A DNA stretch of 15,995 nt from DASRVA01 sp050732935 (GCA_050732935.1 JBOHRW010000188.1:1-15995); one strand, 5' to 3'; positions 1 to 9,104 are shown, counted from the stretch's first letter. The notes: generated by a model not told the origin, from the sequence alone. Program-made: numbers and translations.

Positions 1-1
1 G

Positions 2-205
2 GACGTCATTGGGGAGGCGGGGATCGCGCACGAGACCGACCGAGTTCTCGTCGCCGTCCCGGTCGTTCCCAGCGACGACGGCTTCGTGCTCCACGTCCAC
101 GCAAAGAACGTCGAGGTGTGGCGGAAGTCGGGTCACACGCGTGGCGATCGGGTCGAGATGATCGGGTGGATCAGCATCGGCGACATCGTCTACTCGGCAC
201 GCTAG
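2..205 (+). CDS. C-terminal end of an unidentified protein (5' truncated by window edge)
   Basis: The reading frame is open from base 2 to a TAG at 203-205, giving 67 residues with the gene's start outside the window. The translated tail is rich in beta-prone stretches (VLVAVPVVP, GFVLHVHAKN, WISIGDIVYSAR) and has no recognisable catalytic motif, membrane segment or signal. The frame continues uninterrupted to the window edge and its stop lies 35 bases before the next gene's start, which carries its own ribosome binding site, so a real gene end is plausible. I do not recognise the family. Confidence 0.5.
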   Translation, partial: DVIGEAGIAHETDRVLVAVPVVPSDDGFVLHVHAKNVEVWRKSGHTRGDRVEMIGWISIGDIVYSAR

Positions 206-230
206 CCCGAACTCACGGACGGCTGGAGAA

Positions 231-235
231 AGGAG
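231..235 (+). promoter_or_regulatory. Ribosome binding site deciding the start at 241
   Basis: AGGAG lies five bases upstream of ATG 241 within a purine-rich run (GGAGAAAGGAGAAACG). It fixes the start of the PD40 gene here rather than at the in-frame GTG at 118, which would overlap the preceding gene by nearly 90 bases. Confidence 0.75.
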
Positions 236-240
236 AAACG

Positions 241-1149
241 ATGAACTTCTTCGTGCATCACATGACCGCGCTTTCGATCCCGGCCTGTTTCGCCTGCAGT
301 GGGGGCGGAGGCGGCTCGCCGACCGCGCCCGGTCCCGACCCTCCGATCCTCCCGAACACGTTCGCCGGCAAGGTCTTGTTCCTGCGCGGTCCGTCGGGTG
401 GCCTCATGGCGATGAACTCCAACGGGAGCGAGGTGGTCTCGCTGGGAGTCCGGGCCTCTCAACCCGACGTGGCGCCGGATGGCCGTCGAGTCGCATACGA
501 GCGCGACGGCGTCATCTTCGTCTTCGATCTTGGGACCGGCGCGGAGCGTCCGGTCTCGTCCAACGGTCTGTCGATCGGGCCCTCGTGGTCGCCGGACGGC
601 AACCAGATCCTGTTCTGGAGCGGTCGGACGGGGCAAAACGAGGTCTGGGTGATGGACGCCGACGGATCGAACCCGACCCGGCTCACGGACGGAGGCGGTG
701 AGAATCTCGAGGGAGACTGGTCGCCGGACGGCTCCCGGATCGTGTTCCGGCGCAATACCGGCGACGGCGGCGATCTCTGGGTGATGAACGCCGACGGCTC
801 GAACCCGGAGCCGCTCTTCGGCCTGCCCGGCCAGGACGCGAACGCGCAGTGGTCGCCGGACGGATCGAAGATCGCGTTCGATCATGTCGGGGCGGAGCCC
901 TCGGGAGCGCCCAACGTGGATGTCTTCGTGATCGACGCGGACGGTTCGAACCTCGTCCGACTCACGTCCGATCCCGCCGAGGACTGGGCTCCCAACTGGT
1001 CTCCCGACGGTAGCCGGATCGCGTTCTTCCATATCCCCGCCGACCACGATTCCAATATCATGACGGTTGGGGCGGACGGGTCGGGTCTGGTGACACTCCT
1101 TGGAGGACCGACCGCCGACCAGAACCCGGCCCACGGCCCGGGGCGGTGA
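241..1149 (+). CDS. TolB-like PD40 beta-propeller lipoprotein
   Basis: This encodes 302 residues. The N-terminus is short and hydrophobic, with cysteines at 16 (context I-P-A-C) and 19 followed by a Gly/Ser-rich linker, as in a lipoprotein. The n-region has His rather than Lys/Arg, which is atypical. From about residue 45 the protein is a chain of WD40-like PD40 blades: WSPDG (or VAPDG in an early blade) followed by a beta strand such as RIVF and then a [DN]ADGSN turn. Clear WSPDG tryptophans are at 116, 160, 204 and 253. About six blades are present, consistent with a single propeller. TolB-type propellers are periplasmic or outer-membrane-associated binding modules; the partner is unknown. 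No catalytic domain is fused to it. The gene appears monocistronic, since the next 690 bases hold only gene remnants. Confidence 0.82.
   Translation: MNFFVHHMTALSIPACFACSGGGGGSPTAPGPDPPILPNTFAGKVLFLRGPSGGLMAMNSNGSEVVSLGVRASQPDVAPDGRRVAYERDGVIFVFDLGTGAERPVSSNGLSIGPSWSPDGNQILFWSGRTGQNEVWVMDADGSNPTRLTDGGGENLEGDWSPDGSRIVFRRNTGDGGDLWVMNADGSNPEPLFGLPGQDANAQWSPDGSKIAFDHVGAEPSGAPNVDVFVIDADGSNLVRLTSDPAEDWAPNWSPDGSRIAFFHIPADHDSNIMTVGADGSGLVTLLGGPTADQNPAHGPGR
586..1011 (+). repeat. Tandem PD40 blade repeats, 44-codon period
   Basis: The codons for WSPDG recur at 586, 718, 850 and 997. The first two intervals are exactly 132 bases (44 codons) and the third is 147. The DNA of the first three copies is almost identical across TGGTCGCCGGACGG, and each blade also carries a GACGCCGACGG-like segment. 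This is the internal repeat of the beta-propeller, not a mobile or intergenic repeat. Confidence 0.75.
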
Positions 1150-1186
1150 GGCCGCAGCCCCGCAATTCGCCGAAGCGAGGCCTCCA

Positions 1187-1588
1187 TCAGCCACGCGGCC
1201 GTAGCCAGGCCCGAAAGGGCGGATCGTCCCACAGGGGCTCGAGCTCGGCACGGTAGTGGAGATCCTCCGCGAAGAAGAGACCTTCGGCCGCGGCCTGCCA
1301 CAGCTGGGAAACGGCCCGGTCCGGGTCGTCGAGATTGGCGGCGATGGCAGCGAGCCATACGCGGTCCTCTCCTAATCCCAGGGGTCTTCCGTCGCCTCGA
1401 TCCGTGCCGCGTAGCGCATCGCTCCCCGCCGGTCCGCCTGGCGGGCGGCGATGACCGCCCGCAAACCGAGAATATTCCAGTCTTCGGGACTCCGCTCGAG
1501 GGAGCTCGTAATCCAGCATCGCGCGATCCCATGGCGCGAGCCGATCCCGGCGGGGCTCAAGGAACCGCGCCAGCGAATCGGCACGGGC
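1187..1588 (-). pseudogene. Remnant of the C-terminus of a TPR protein (protein-kinase/regulator type)
   Basis: Read on the minus strand, three pieces in two frames form one recognisable C-terminus. RADSLARFLEP followed by RRDRLAPWDRAMLDYE is encoded at about 1588-1510. The frame then shifts to SPEDWNILGLRAVIAARQ...ATEDPW (about 1500-1376), and shifts again to GLGEDRVWLAAIAANLDD...FRAWLRPRG, ending at TGA 1187-1189. The endings resemble TPR regions found C-terminal to bacterial Ser/Thr kinases and similar regulators (a Rdrl.p.dramld motif, a repeated A-rich helix, and LEPL.DDP.F near the stop). The frameshift near 1376 is explained by one missing G in TGGGATTAG. The N-terminal part, including any kinase domain, is absent. 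I infer a decayed truncated gene; a sequencing or assembly error could explain a single frameshift but not the lost 5' part. Confidence 0.6.
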
Positions 1589-1791
1589 CGATTTCGCGCT
1601 CCAGATCAGCAGCCCTTCGCGGCCCTCTTCTTCGTCGCCTTCGGGCTGATGGTCGACCTGGACGCCCTGCGGGAGGTCTGGGTGTTCGGGCTGCGCTGGT
1701 CGCGGTCTACGTTTTCGTGCTGAGCATCGCGGGCCCGATCCTGCTGGCGCAGAGCGACGCGCTCTTCCGCGCGTTCCGGCAGGCGAGATAG
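1587..1791 (+). pseudogene. Remnant of the C-terminal membrane end of a CPA2-type cation/proton antiporter
   Basis: Frame-spliced reading gives ADFALQISS (1587-1613), then PFAALFFVAFGLMVD continuing to VWVFGL (1613-1693), then ALVAVYVFVLSIAGP continuing to LFRAFRQAR and TAG 1789-1791. The PF..LFFV..G motif followed by a hydrophobic helix and a terminal GP.LL segment is the hallmark of the last transmembrane helices of KefB/NapA-like CPA2 exchangers. At least one frameshift (about 1693) is certain if this reading is right, and a second near 1613 is likely. All upstream helices are missing. The piece sits directly beside the minus-strand TPR remnant, with both broken ends meeting near 1587. It should not be functional. 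Confidence 0.6.
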
Positions 1792-1801
1792 GCTGGGCGT
1801 C

Positions 1802-1830
1802 TTTGGCGGTTTCCCGGCGCGGGGTAGATT
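1802..1830 (+). promoter_or_regulatory. Sigma70-type promoter of lepA, placed for a leaderless transcript
   Basis: TTTGGC (1802-1807), a 17-base spacer, then TAGATT (1825-1830). The expected transcription start is about 1836-1838, immediately before or at the lepA ATG at 1839. No Shine-Dalgarno sequence precedes that ATG, which agrees with leaderless translation. Confidence 0.6.
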
Positions 1831-1838
1831 CCCTCCCA

Positions 1839-3631
<1,793 letters not shown>

Positions 3632-3635
<4 letters not shown>

Positions 3636-4723
3636 ATCGGGTCGTCGTAGGGCCGCCGGGCGGGATCGAGCCGGCGGCGCCGCGGGAGGATCGGCCGGTC
3701 GTGGTGCGGGTGCCGAACTGGATCGGCGACGGGGTCCTGGCCCTGCCGGCGGTGGCGGCCTTGGTCGAGCGGTTCCGGAGCCACGGGGTCCTCCTGGTCG
3801 CGCGGCCGCACATTGCGCCTCTCTACGTCGGCCTAGAGGGGGTCGACGAGGTCGTCCGGATCGTCGGACGCGGGCCCGGCCGCTTTGCCCAGGCTCGGCG
3901 GCTCCTGGCGGCGCGCCAGGCGGCGCTCGGGGTGAGCCTGGTCCACTCCCTGGGAGCGGCGGCCGAGCTGTCGGCCGGGGGCGTGGCGGAGATCTGGGGA
4001 TACGGTGGGCTCTGGCGACGCCTGGCGACGGATGTCCGTCTACCGCGCCGCTGGATCCGCGGCCGCCACCGCTGGGAGACCTATGCGCTGCTGGCCGCGG
4101 CCGTCACCGGACGGCCGGTGAGGGAGCGCTACCCCCTCGCCGTGGGTTCCGGCGACGTCGCGCACGCCGACCGGCTGTTCGAGGACCCCCGGCTCAGGGA
4201 AGGGGCCCCGCGGGTGGGGCTCGTCCCCGGCGCCAACGCCGCTTCGCGGCGATGGCCAGCCGGGCGGTTTGTCGAGCTGGCCGAGCGGCTCGGTCGGGAT
4301 GGCGCCCGCGTGATCCTGTTCGGTTCGACGGCGGAGCGCCCGCTCACCGCCGAGATCGCGGCGGCCGCCACCCCCGAGCCGGTCGATTGGGCGGGTCTCA
4401 CGCCGCTCCCCGTCCTCGCCGAGTGCTTCCGCCGGATCGACTTCCTGGTGACCAACGATACCGGCCCCATGCACCTCGCCGCGGCCGCGGGCACCCCGCT
4501 TCTCGACCTCTGCGGTGCGGCCAACGAGCGCGTGACCGGGCCGCGGGGCGTGGCCAGCCGCGTGCTCGTGCATCCCGTCCACTGCCGGCCGTGCGTGAAG
4601 AACGTCTGCGCTTACAATCTCGAATGTATGCGCGGGATCGGCGTCGAGGCGGTCCATCGTCACGTGCTCTCGCGGTTGGCCGTGCCCGCCGCGTCCGGGG
4701 CCTCGGTGACGGGTCCGGCATGA
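3632..4723 (+). CDS. Glycosyltransferase family 9, LPS heptosyltransferase-like (WaaF type)
   Basis: The protein has 363 residues. GT9 enzymes transfer ADP-heptose to the LPS inner core at the cytoplasmic face of the inner membrane. The N-terminal Rossmann fold shows VVVRVPNWIGDGVLALPA, with WIGD at 30-33. The C-terminal sugar-nucleotide fold shows LVPGANAASRRWPAGRF and the DTGPMHLAAA motif with D276 and H281. A four-cysteine cluster follows (C318, C321, C326, C332), like the C..C.....C tail in WaaF homologues. The GTG start at 3632 overlaps the lepA stop by four bases. No good Shine-Dalgarno is seen, so translational coupling to lepA is likely. The acceptor sugar cannot be assigned, so I do not give a firm waaF symbol. 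Confidence 0.88.
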
Positions 4724-4795
4724 GATCCGGCCGTGGAGCGGCCCGGTGCGGCCCATCCGCCCCCTCTTCCCGATGCACCGCGCCCTCCGGGTCTC

Positions 4796-4801
4796 TACAT
4801 T
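4796..4801 (+). promoter_or_regulatory. Possible -10 element (TACATT) for a leaderless ROK kinase start
   Basis: TACATT ends six bases before GTG 4808, so a start of transcription would fall on the GTG itself. There is no convincing -35 box 16-19 bases upstream, so this is a weak call. It mainly supports choosing GTG 4808 as the translation start, since no Shine-Dalgarno precedes either candidate start. Confidence 0.3.
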
Positions 4802-4807
4802 CGCGCC

Positions 4808-5743
4808 GTGTCCAGCGACTTCGAAAAGGGTGGGCCTCTCGCATGGGGGGTCGACCTGGGTGGGACGCGCTGCAAGGTCGGCGTCGTGGATCCGGCGGGC
4901 GCCGTCCTCGCCGAGCGCCGGATCCCCACCTTGCGCGAGCCGGAGGCTGCGGTGACGTCGATCGCGCGCGCCTGCCGCGAGGTCGCCGAGGAGGCGAAAG
5001 TCGGTATCGACCGGCTCGGCATGGGCGCGCCCGGTCCCATGCGTTTCGAGGAGGGGGTCATCGTCCACGCGCCCAATCTCGGGTGGCGCGACGTCCCCCT
5101 GCGGTCCATGGTCGCCGAGGCGGTCGGGTGTCCGGTCGTCCTGGAGAACGACGCCAACGTCGCCGCGCTCGGAGAGGCGTGGATGGGAGCGGGCCGCGGC
5201 TCGAACGTCCTCCTGCTCGTGACGCTGGGTACGGGCGTGGGAGGCGGCGTCGTCGAGAAGGGCCGGATCTTCCACGGGGCCCGCGGGCTGGCCGTCGAGG
5301 TGGGCCATGAGGTCGTCGTCCCCGGTGGGCGGCCGTGTCCGTGCGGGAAGCGGGGCTGTGTCGAGGCCTACTTCAGCGGCCATGCCCTCACCGAGCAGGC
5401 GACCGAGCGCTTCCAGGGCGGCGACCCGACTCAGCATCGGGCGATCTTCGAGGCTTACGCGGCCGGCGATCCCGAGGTCGTCCCTTGGATGGACGAAGCG
5501 ATCGACGCGCTGGCCCGGGGCGTGGCCTTGGCGGGAGTCCTGTTCGACCCCGACTTGATCGTGTTCACGGGTGGGCTCGCCCGTTCGTGGGAGGTCTTCG
5601 CGGAGCGACTGGTGGCCGGGATCGAGGCGGAGATGGGGCCCGCGGGCCCGTCCGCCGACCGGATCGGCCTCTCGGCCCTGGACGGCCGGGCCGGTGTGAT
5701 CGGGGCCGCGCGTCTCGCCTTCGATTCCGGTGCCCGGCGATGA
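4808..5743 (+). CDS. ROK-family sugar kinase (glucokinase-like)
   Basis: The protein has 311 residues from GTG 4808. ROK kinases phosphorylate glucose, fructose, N-acetylmannosamine or similar sugars with ATP. The phosphate-binding DLGGT lies at residues 16-20 and the catalytic Asp at 115 in LENDANVAALGE. An adenosine/phosphate loop LVTLGTGVGGG is present, and the ROK zinc site is complete: H167 in VGHE, then C177, C179 and C184 in CPCGKRGC followed by VEAY. No helix-turn-helix domain precedes the kinase, so it is an enzyme rather than a ROK repressor. A longer form from GTG 4733 would add 25 Pro-rich residues and is less likely, because family members begin close to the DLGGT motif. The stop TGA 5741-5743 lies inside a 17-bp tandem repeat shared with the next gene's start. 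Confidence 0.88.
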   Translation: MSSDFEKGGPLAWGVDLGGTRCKVGVVDPAGAVLAERRIPTLREPEAAVTSIARACREVAEEAKVGIDRLGMGAPGPMRFEEGVIVHAPNLGWRDVPLRSMVAEAVGCPVVLENDANVAALGEAWMGAGRGSNVLLLVTLGTGVGGGVVEKGRIFHGARGLAVEVGHEVVVPGGRPCPCGKRGCVEAYFSGHALTEQATERFQGGDPTQHRAIFEAYAAGDPEVVPWMDEAIDALARGVALAGVLFDPDLIVFTGGLARSWEVFAERLVAGIEAEMGPAGPSADRIGLSALDGRAGVIGAARLAFDSGARR

Positions 5744-5771
5744 GCGGCGCCCGGCGATGAGCGGTGCCCGG
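5733..5771 (+). repeat. 17-bp tandem duplication spanning the ROK stop and PfkB start
   Basis: CCCGGCGATGAGCGG occurs at 5733-5747 and again at 5750-5764, a 17-base period. CCCGG recurs a third time at 5767-5771. Each full copy holds an ATGA: the first contains the ROK stop codon, the second the likely PfkB start at 5757. Because 17 is not a multiple of three, the two ATGs are in different frames. Confidence 0.85.
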
Positions 5772-6746
5772 AGGTCACCGGGCTCGGACCCGAAATCGGC
5801 CGCGTCCGATGCGACGCTCGTCCGGGTGGGCGTCACCGGAACTGTCGTCGAGGACACGATCGACACCGTCGACGGATTGCGGATCGAGGACCTGGGGGGG
5901 ATCTCTTACGCTCTCCACGGCCTGAGCGCGTTCCTGGCTCCCGATTCCACCGCGCACGCGGTTCTCGGCGTTGGGCGGGACGCGTTCGAGCGCGTCCGCG
6001 ACGAGTTGGGCGAGCTCCCGGGGATCGATCTCGGGGGTCTGGAGCCGGTCCGCCACGTTAACAACAAGGTCCACCTGGAGTACCATAAGGACGGGACGCG
6101 TGACGAGACGCTGACCGGCGGAGTCCCGCCCCTGTCTTGGGAGTTTCTCGAGCCGTGGCTCGAGCGGCTGGATGTCTGGCTCTGGAACTTCATCTCGGGG
6201 ATGGAGACCGAGCTCGACACGTTCACTCGCCTCAAGCGGGAGTTCGACGGCGCCGTCTACATGGACATCCACAGCCTCTGCCTCGAGCACGTGCCCGGCC
6301 GGGCCCGGCGCCACCGTCGTCCCGAACGCTGGGAGGAATGGGTCGAGGGCGTCCGCTGGCTCCAGATGAACGAGACCGAGGCGGGTCTCCTGCAGCGCGA
6401 CCGGCCGCGGACCCTTCCGCCGGGCGAGGAGGCAAGGCTGGCGGCCCGGCTCCACGGGCTCGGGGTGGAGGGCGTTCTCTTCACCCTCGGTGCCCGGGGG
6501 GCACGCTGGTACGGCGCCGACGGCACCCGGTTGACCGAGCCGGTCCCGGAGGGCGAGCCGGCGGTCGACCCGACGGGCTGCGGCGACGTGTTCGGGGCGA
6601 CCTGGATCATGCTCCACGCCGCCCACGGCCGGACCCCGGTCGAGGCGCTGACCGGAGCCGTCGAGGCCGCCAGCCTGGCGGCCTCGCGTCCCGGCACGCG
6701 CGGGCTCGCCGACCATCTGCGCGAAGGAACGGGAGTCGAGGCGTGA
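5757..6746 (+). CDS. PfkB/ribokinase-family carbohydrate kinase
   Basis: The protein has 329 residues from ATG 5757. PfkB kinases phosphorylate sugars, nucleosides or related alcohols with ATP in the cytoplasm. The C-terminal signature is DPTGCGDVFGATW at 271-283, with D277 as the catalytic base and a Cys where most relatives have Ala (GAGD). Earlier parts fit the fold: VGVTGTVVEDTI near the start, a VKLE/HNNKVHLEY-like lid strand (VNNKVHLEYH), the DIHSL strand, and the LQMNETEAGLL segment typical of the family. There is no Shine-Dalgarno; translation may be coupled to the ROK gene, whose stop is 13 bases upstream. An in-frame GTG at 5730 is an alternative start that would overlap the ROK end. 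Substrate unknown. Confidence 0.82.
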   Translation: MSGARRSPGSDPKSAASDATLVRVGVTGTVVEDTIDTVDGLRIEDLGGISYALHGLSAFLAPDSTAHAVLGVGRDAFERVRDELGELPGIDLGGLEPVRHVNNKVHLEYHKDGTRDETLTGGVPPLSWEFLEPWLERLDVWLWNFISGMETELDTFTRLKREFDGAVYMDIHSLCLEHVPGRARRHRRPERWEEWVEGVRWLQMNETEAGLLQRDRPRTLPPGEEARLAARLHGLGVEGVLFTLGARGARWYGADGTRLTEPVPEGEPAVDPTGCGDVFGATWIMLHAAHGRTPVEALTGAVEAASLAASRPGTRGLADHLREGTGVEA

Positions 6747-7900
6747 AGCCGAACGAGCGGCCCCCGCGCGTCGACACGCTTGCGGTCCACGCCGGGCGGT
6801 GGGACGATCGCGAAGGGGCGGTCGTCACGCCCATCTACCAGTCGTCCACGTTCGACTACCCGGCCGGCGACCGTCCGCTCGTCTATACCCGATACGGGAA
6901 CAACCCGAGCCAGGTCGCGCTCCAGGAGCGGCTGGCCGCGCTGGAGGGGGCCGAGGCGGCGCTCGTCCTGGCGTCGGGGATGGGCGCGCTCGCGACCGCG
7001 ATCCTGACCGTCTGCGCGAGCGGGGATCACGTGGTCGCCGCACCGTCGCTCTACGGCGGCACCCACCGCCTGCTGGACGTCGAGCTCCCCCGGCTCGGCA
7101 TGGAGGTCACGTACGCCGAGGGGATCGAGGTCGAGCAGTGGCGAGAGGCGATCCGCCCCCGGACCCGGCTCCTCCTCTGGGAAGCCATCTCCAACCCGCT
7201 CCTCCGCGTCCCCGACACGCCGGCGCTCGCGGCGCTGGCGAAGGAGCGGGGCTCTGTCTCGCTCGTCGACGCGACCTTCGCCACGCCGATCAATCTGCGG
7301 CCGATCGAGCACGGGGTGGACCTCGTGATGCACAGCGCCACGAAATATCTGGGAGGCCACTCCGACCAGATCGGTGGCGTGCTGGCGGGCCCGGCAGGGC
7401 TCGTGGAGGAGGCCTGCCACCGCATGCACAGCTTCGGGGCGTCGATCGACCCGCACGCGGCGTTTCTGGTCGAGCGCGGCGTGAAGACCCTCGCCGTGCG
7501 CATGGCGCGTCACAACGACAACGGCCGGCGGGTGGCCGAGTTCCTGTCGACCCATGCCCGGGTCGACCGGGTCCACTATCCCGAGCTGCCGGGCCACCCC
7601 GATCATGCGGTCGCGGAGCGTCTCCTCGCGGGCGGCGGGGGGGTCGTGACGTTCGTCCCCGACGCGAGCTTCGAGGAGGCGGCGCGGCTGGCCGGGAGCT
7701 TCCGCTGGATCCGGCTCGCTCCCAGCCTCGGTGGCGTGGAGTCGCTGGTCTCATTGCCCGCGCAGACCTCGCATCGCGGGCTCTCGCGGGAGGAGCGCGC
7801 GGCTCTCGGGATCCCCGATCCGATGATCCGGCTCGCCCTGGGCATCGAGGCCGCCGACGACCTGGTCGAGGATCTCGAGCGCGCGCTCGCGACCTTGTGA
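6743..7900 (+). CDS. Cys/Met-metabolism PLP-dependent enzyme (cystathionine gamma-synthase/lyase family)
   Basis: The protein has 385 residues, normal for the family, which covers cystathionine gamma-synthase, cystathionine gamma-/beta-lyase, methionine gamma-lyase and O-acylhomoserine sulfhydrylases. The N-terminus has the TLAVHAGR and TPIYQSSTF motifs. YTRYGNNPSQVALQERLAALEG is family-typical, and SGMGALATA is the phosphate-binding loop. The PLP lysine is K201 in SATKYLGGH, and the C-terminal RLAPSLGGVESLVSLPA strand pair is intact. GTG 6743 overlaps the PfkB stop (GTGA) and has GGGAG seven bases upstream. The exact reaction cannot be fixed from sequence. Being coupled to two sugar kinases is unusual for a transsulfuration enzyme and may reflect shared transcription rather than one pathway. 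Confidence 0.9.
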   Translation: MKPNERPPRVDTLAVHAGRWDDREGAVVTPIYQSSTFDYPAGDRPLVYTRYGNNPSQVALQERLAALEGAEAALVLASGMGALATAILTVCASGDHVVAAPSLYGGTHRLLDVELPRLGMEVTYAEGIEVEQWREAIRPRTRLLLWEAISNPLLRVPDTPALAALAKERGSVSLVDATFATPINLRPIEHGVDLVMHSATKYLGGHSDQIGGVLAGPAGLVEEACHRMHSFGASIDPHAAFLVERGVKTLAVRMARHNDNGRRVAEFLSTHARVDRVHYPELPGHPDHAVAERLLAGGGGVVTFVPDASFEEAARLAGSFRWIRLAPSLGGVESLVSLPAQTSHRGLSREERAALGIPDPMIRLALGIEAADDLVEDLERALATL

Positions 7901-7907
7901 CGGCAAG

Positions 7908-7926
7908 GCGGGTCGGACGACCCCGC
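7908..7926 (+). other. GC-rich hairpin between the PLP enzyme and glycerate kinase genes
   Basis: GGGTC (7910-7914) pairs with GACCC (7919-7923) around a GGAC loop, and the arms extend to GC/GC with one bulged C. It begins seven bases after the stop of the PLP gene. No T-run follows, so intrinsic termination is doubtful; it may only attenuate or stabilise the transcript. Confidence 0.25.
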
Positions 7927-7949
7927 ACTGCAGAGCGCGCTCCCACACC

Positions 7950-9068
7950 GTGAGTCCCCCACGCGCGCCCCGGGTCGTCGTCGCGCCCAACGCGTTCAAG
8001 GGAACCTTCGACGCGGTCCAGGTCGCCCGGGCCTGGGGCGAAGCGCTCGCCGACGTCGCCCGCGTGGACCTCCGCCCGATGTCGGATGGCGGCGACGGGT
8101 TCGTCGCCGTCGTGCGCCACTATCGGCCGGAGACGCTGGAGGTCCGGGCGCGTGTCCCGGATCCGCTCGGGCGGCCCGTCCACGCGGCCTGGGGATGGGA
8201 CCCCGACCGGCGCGTCGCGTACCTGGAAAGCGCGGCGGCGGTAGGGCTCCGCCATCTGGCGCCGGAGGAGCGGCGACCGCTGGCCGCCGACACGGCGGGA
8301 CTCGGACGGCTGATCCAGGTCGCCGGTAGCCTGGGCGTCCGCCGGCTCGCGATCGGCCTGGGCGGCTCGGCCACGGTGGACGGCGGGCTGGGCATGGCGA
8401 GGGCCCTGGGGTACCGCTTCCTGGATGCCCGCGGGCGGCCGATCCACCGCCCCGGCGACCTGCCGCGACTCGCCCGTCTCGCACCCCCGAAGGACTCTCC
8501 CGTCGGTTCGACCGGGGTCACGGCGCTGGCCGACGTCGAGAACCCGCTCCTGGGATCGCGGGGGGCGGCCGCCGTCTACGGCCCGCAGAAAGGGGCCTCC
8601 CCCGCGGACGTCGAGCGGCTGGAGGCGGGGCTCGCACGACTCGCCGAACGCTGGATCGCCGACCTCGGCGCTCCGCACGATCTGGCGGAGGTGCGCGGGG
8701 CAGGGGCGGCCGGAGGGCTCGGCGCGGGGCTCGTGGCGTTCCTGGGGGCCCGGCTCGCCGGAGGCGCCGGGTGGTGCGCCCGGCTGGCAAGGCTCGCGCG
8801 GGCTCTGGACGGAGCCGATCTCGCGCTGACCGGCGAGGGTCGGCTGGACGCCCAGAGCCTCGCGGGAAAGGCGACCGGGTACGTTCTGTCCCGGGCGCGC
8901 CGGAGAGGCCTGCCCGCCGGGCTCGTTTGCGCCGGGGCCGCCGTCCCCCGGCCGGACCTGGACCCGTCGGTGACGCTGGTCGAGGGCCGCGCGGAGGCGC
9001 TCTCCCTGGACGACTTGGGACATCTCGCCCGCAGGGCGTTCGATCGCCTCCGCGAGGCCCGCCCCTGA
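7950..9068 (+). CDS. Glycerate 2-kinase (GarK/GlxK family)
   Basis: The protein has 372 residues and matches the type I glycerate kinase family, which phosphorylates D-glycerate to 2-phosphoglycerate with ATP. Visible motifs are VVVAPNAFKGTFDAVQVA (residues 9-26, family APDSFKG), MSDGGDGF at 44-51 (family DGGEG), GLGGSATVDGGLGMARALGY, the AAGGLGAGLVAFLGA segment and LTGEGRLDAQSL.GK near the C-terminus. The GTG start is used because the family motif begins about ten residues in, and the frame has no better start. No Shine-Dalgarno precedes it. It follows the PLP gene by 49 bases containing a hairpin, so it may be cotranscribed. It ends the metabolic cluster; a separate promoter follows. Confidence 0.9.
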   Translation: MSPPRAPRVVVAPNAFKGTFDAVQVARAWGEALADVARVDLRPMSDGGDGFVAVVRHYRPETLEVRARVPDPLGRPVHAAWGWDPDRRVAYLESAAAVGLRHLAPEERRPLAADTAGLGRLIQVAGSLGVRRLAIGLGGSATVDGGLGMARALGYRFLDARGRPIHRPGDLPRLARLAPPKDSPVGSTGVTALADVENPLLGSRGAAAVYGPQKGASPADVERLEAGLARLAERWIADLGAPHDLAEVRGAGAAGGLGAGLVAFLGARLAGGAGWCARLARLARALDGADLALTGEGRLDAQSLAGKATGYVLSRARRRGLPAGLVCAGAAVPRPDLDPSVTLVEGRAEALSLDDLGHLARRAFDRLREARP

Positions 9069-9075
9069 AGGCTTC

Positions 9076-9104
9076 TTGGAGCGCTACTTCGGCGCGGGTA
9101 TATT
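9076..9104 (+). promoter_or_regulatory. Sigma70-type promoter for the cytochrome/ABC operon
   Basis: TTGGAG (9076-9081), a 17-base spacer, then TATATT (9099-9104). The -10 box matches the consensus TATAAT at five of six positions. It starts seven bases after the glycerate kinase stop. The predicted transcription start near 9111 leaves a leader of about 65 bases before ATG 9176. Confidence 0.65.

Noticed and set aside
118..240. Upstream in-frame GTG start extending the PD40 lipoprotein by 41 residues
   Set aside because: It overlaps the preceding gene and would bury the signal peptide; ATG 241 has a strong ribosome binding site.
1148..1184. GAGGCC/GGCCTC inverted repeat after the PD40 gene as a terminator
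   Set aside because: Short stem with a loop of about 25 bases and no T-run.
1451..1723. 90-codon plus-strand frame as an intact small gene
   Set aside because: Only its second half resembles a protein family (CPA2 antiporter), and the similarity continues in another frame, so it belongs to a remnant.
4040..5866. 608-codon minus-strand open frame opposite the GT9 and ROK genes
   Set aside because: Low-complexity Arg/Gly/Asp composition with no motifs, and it covers two well-supported plus-strand genes.
7290..9023. 577-codon minus-strand open frame opposite the PLP enzyme and glycerate kinase
   Set aside because: Arg/Pro/Gly-rich shadow of two conserved genes.
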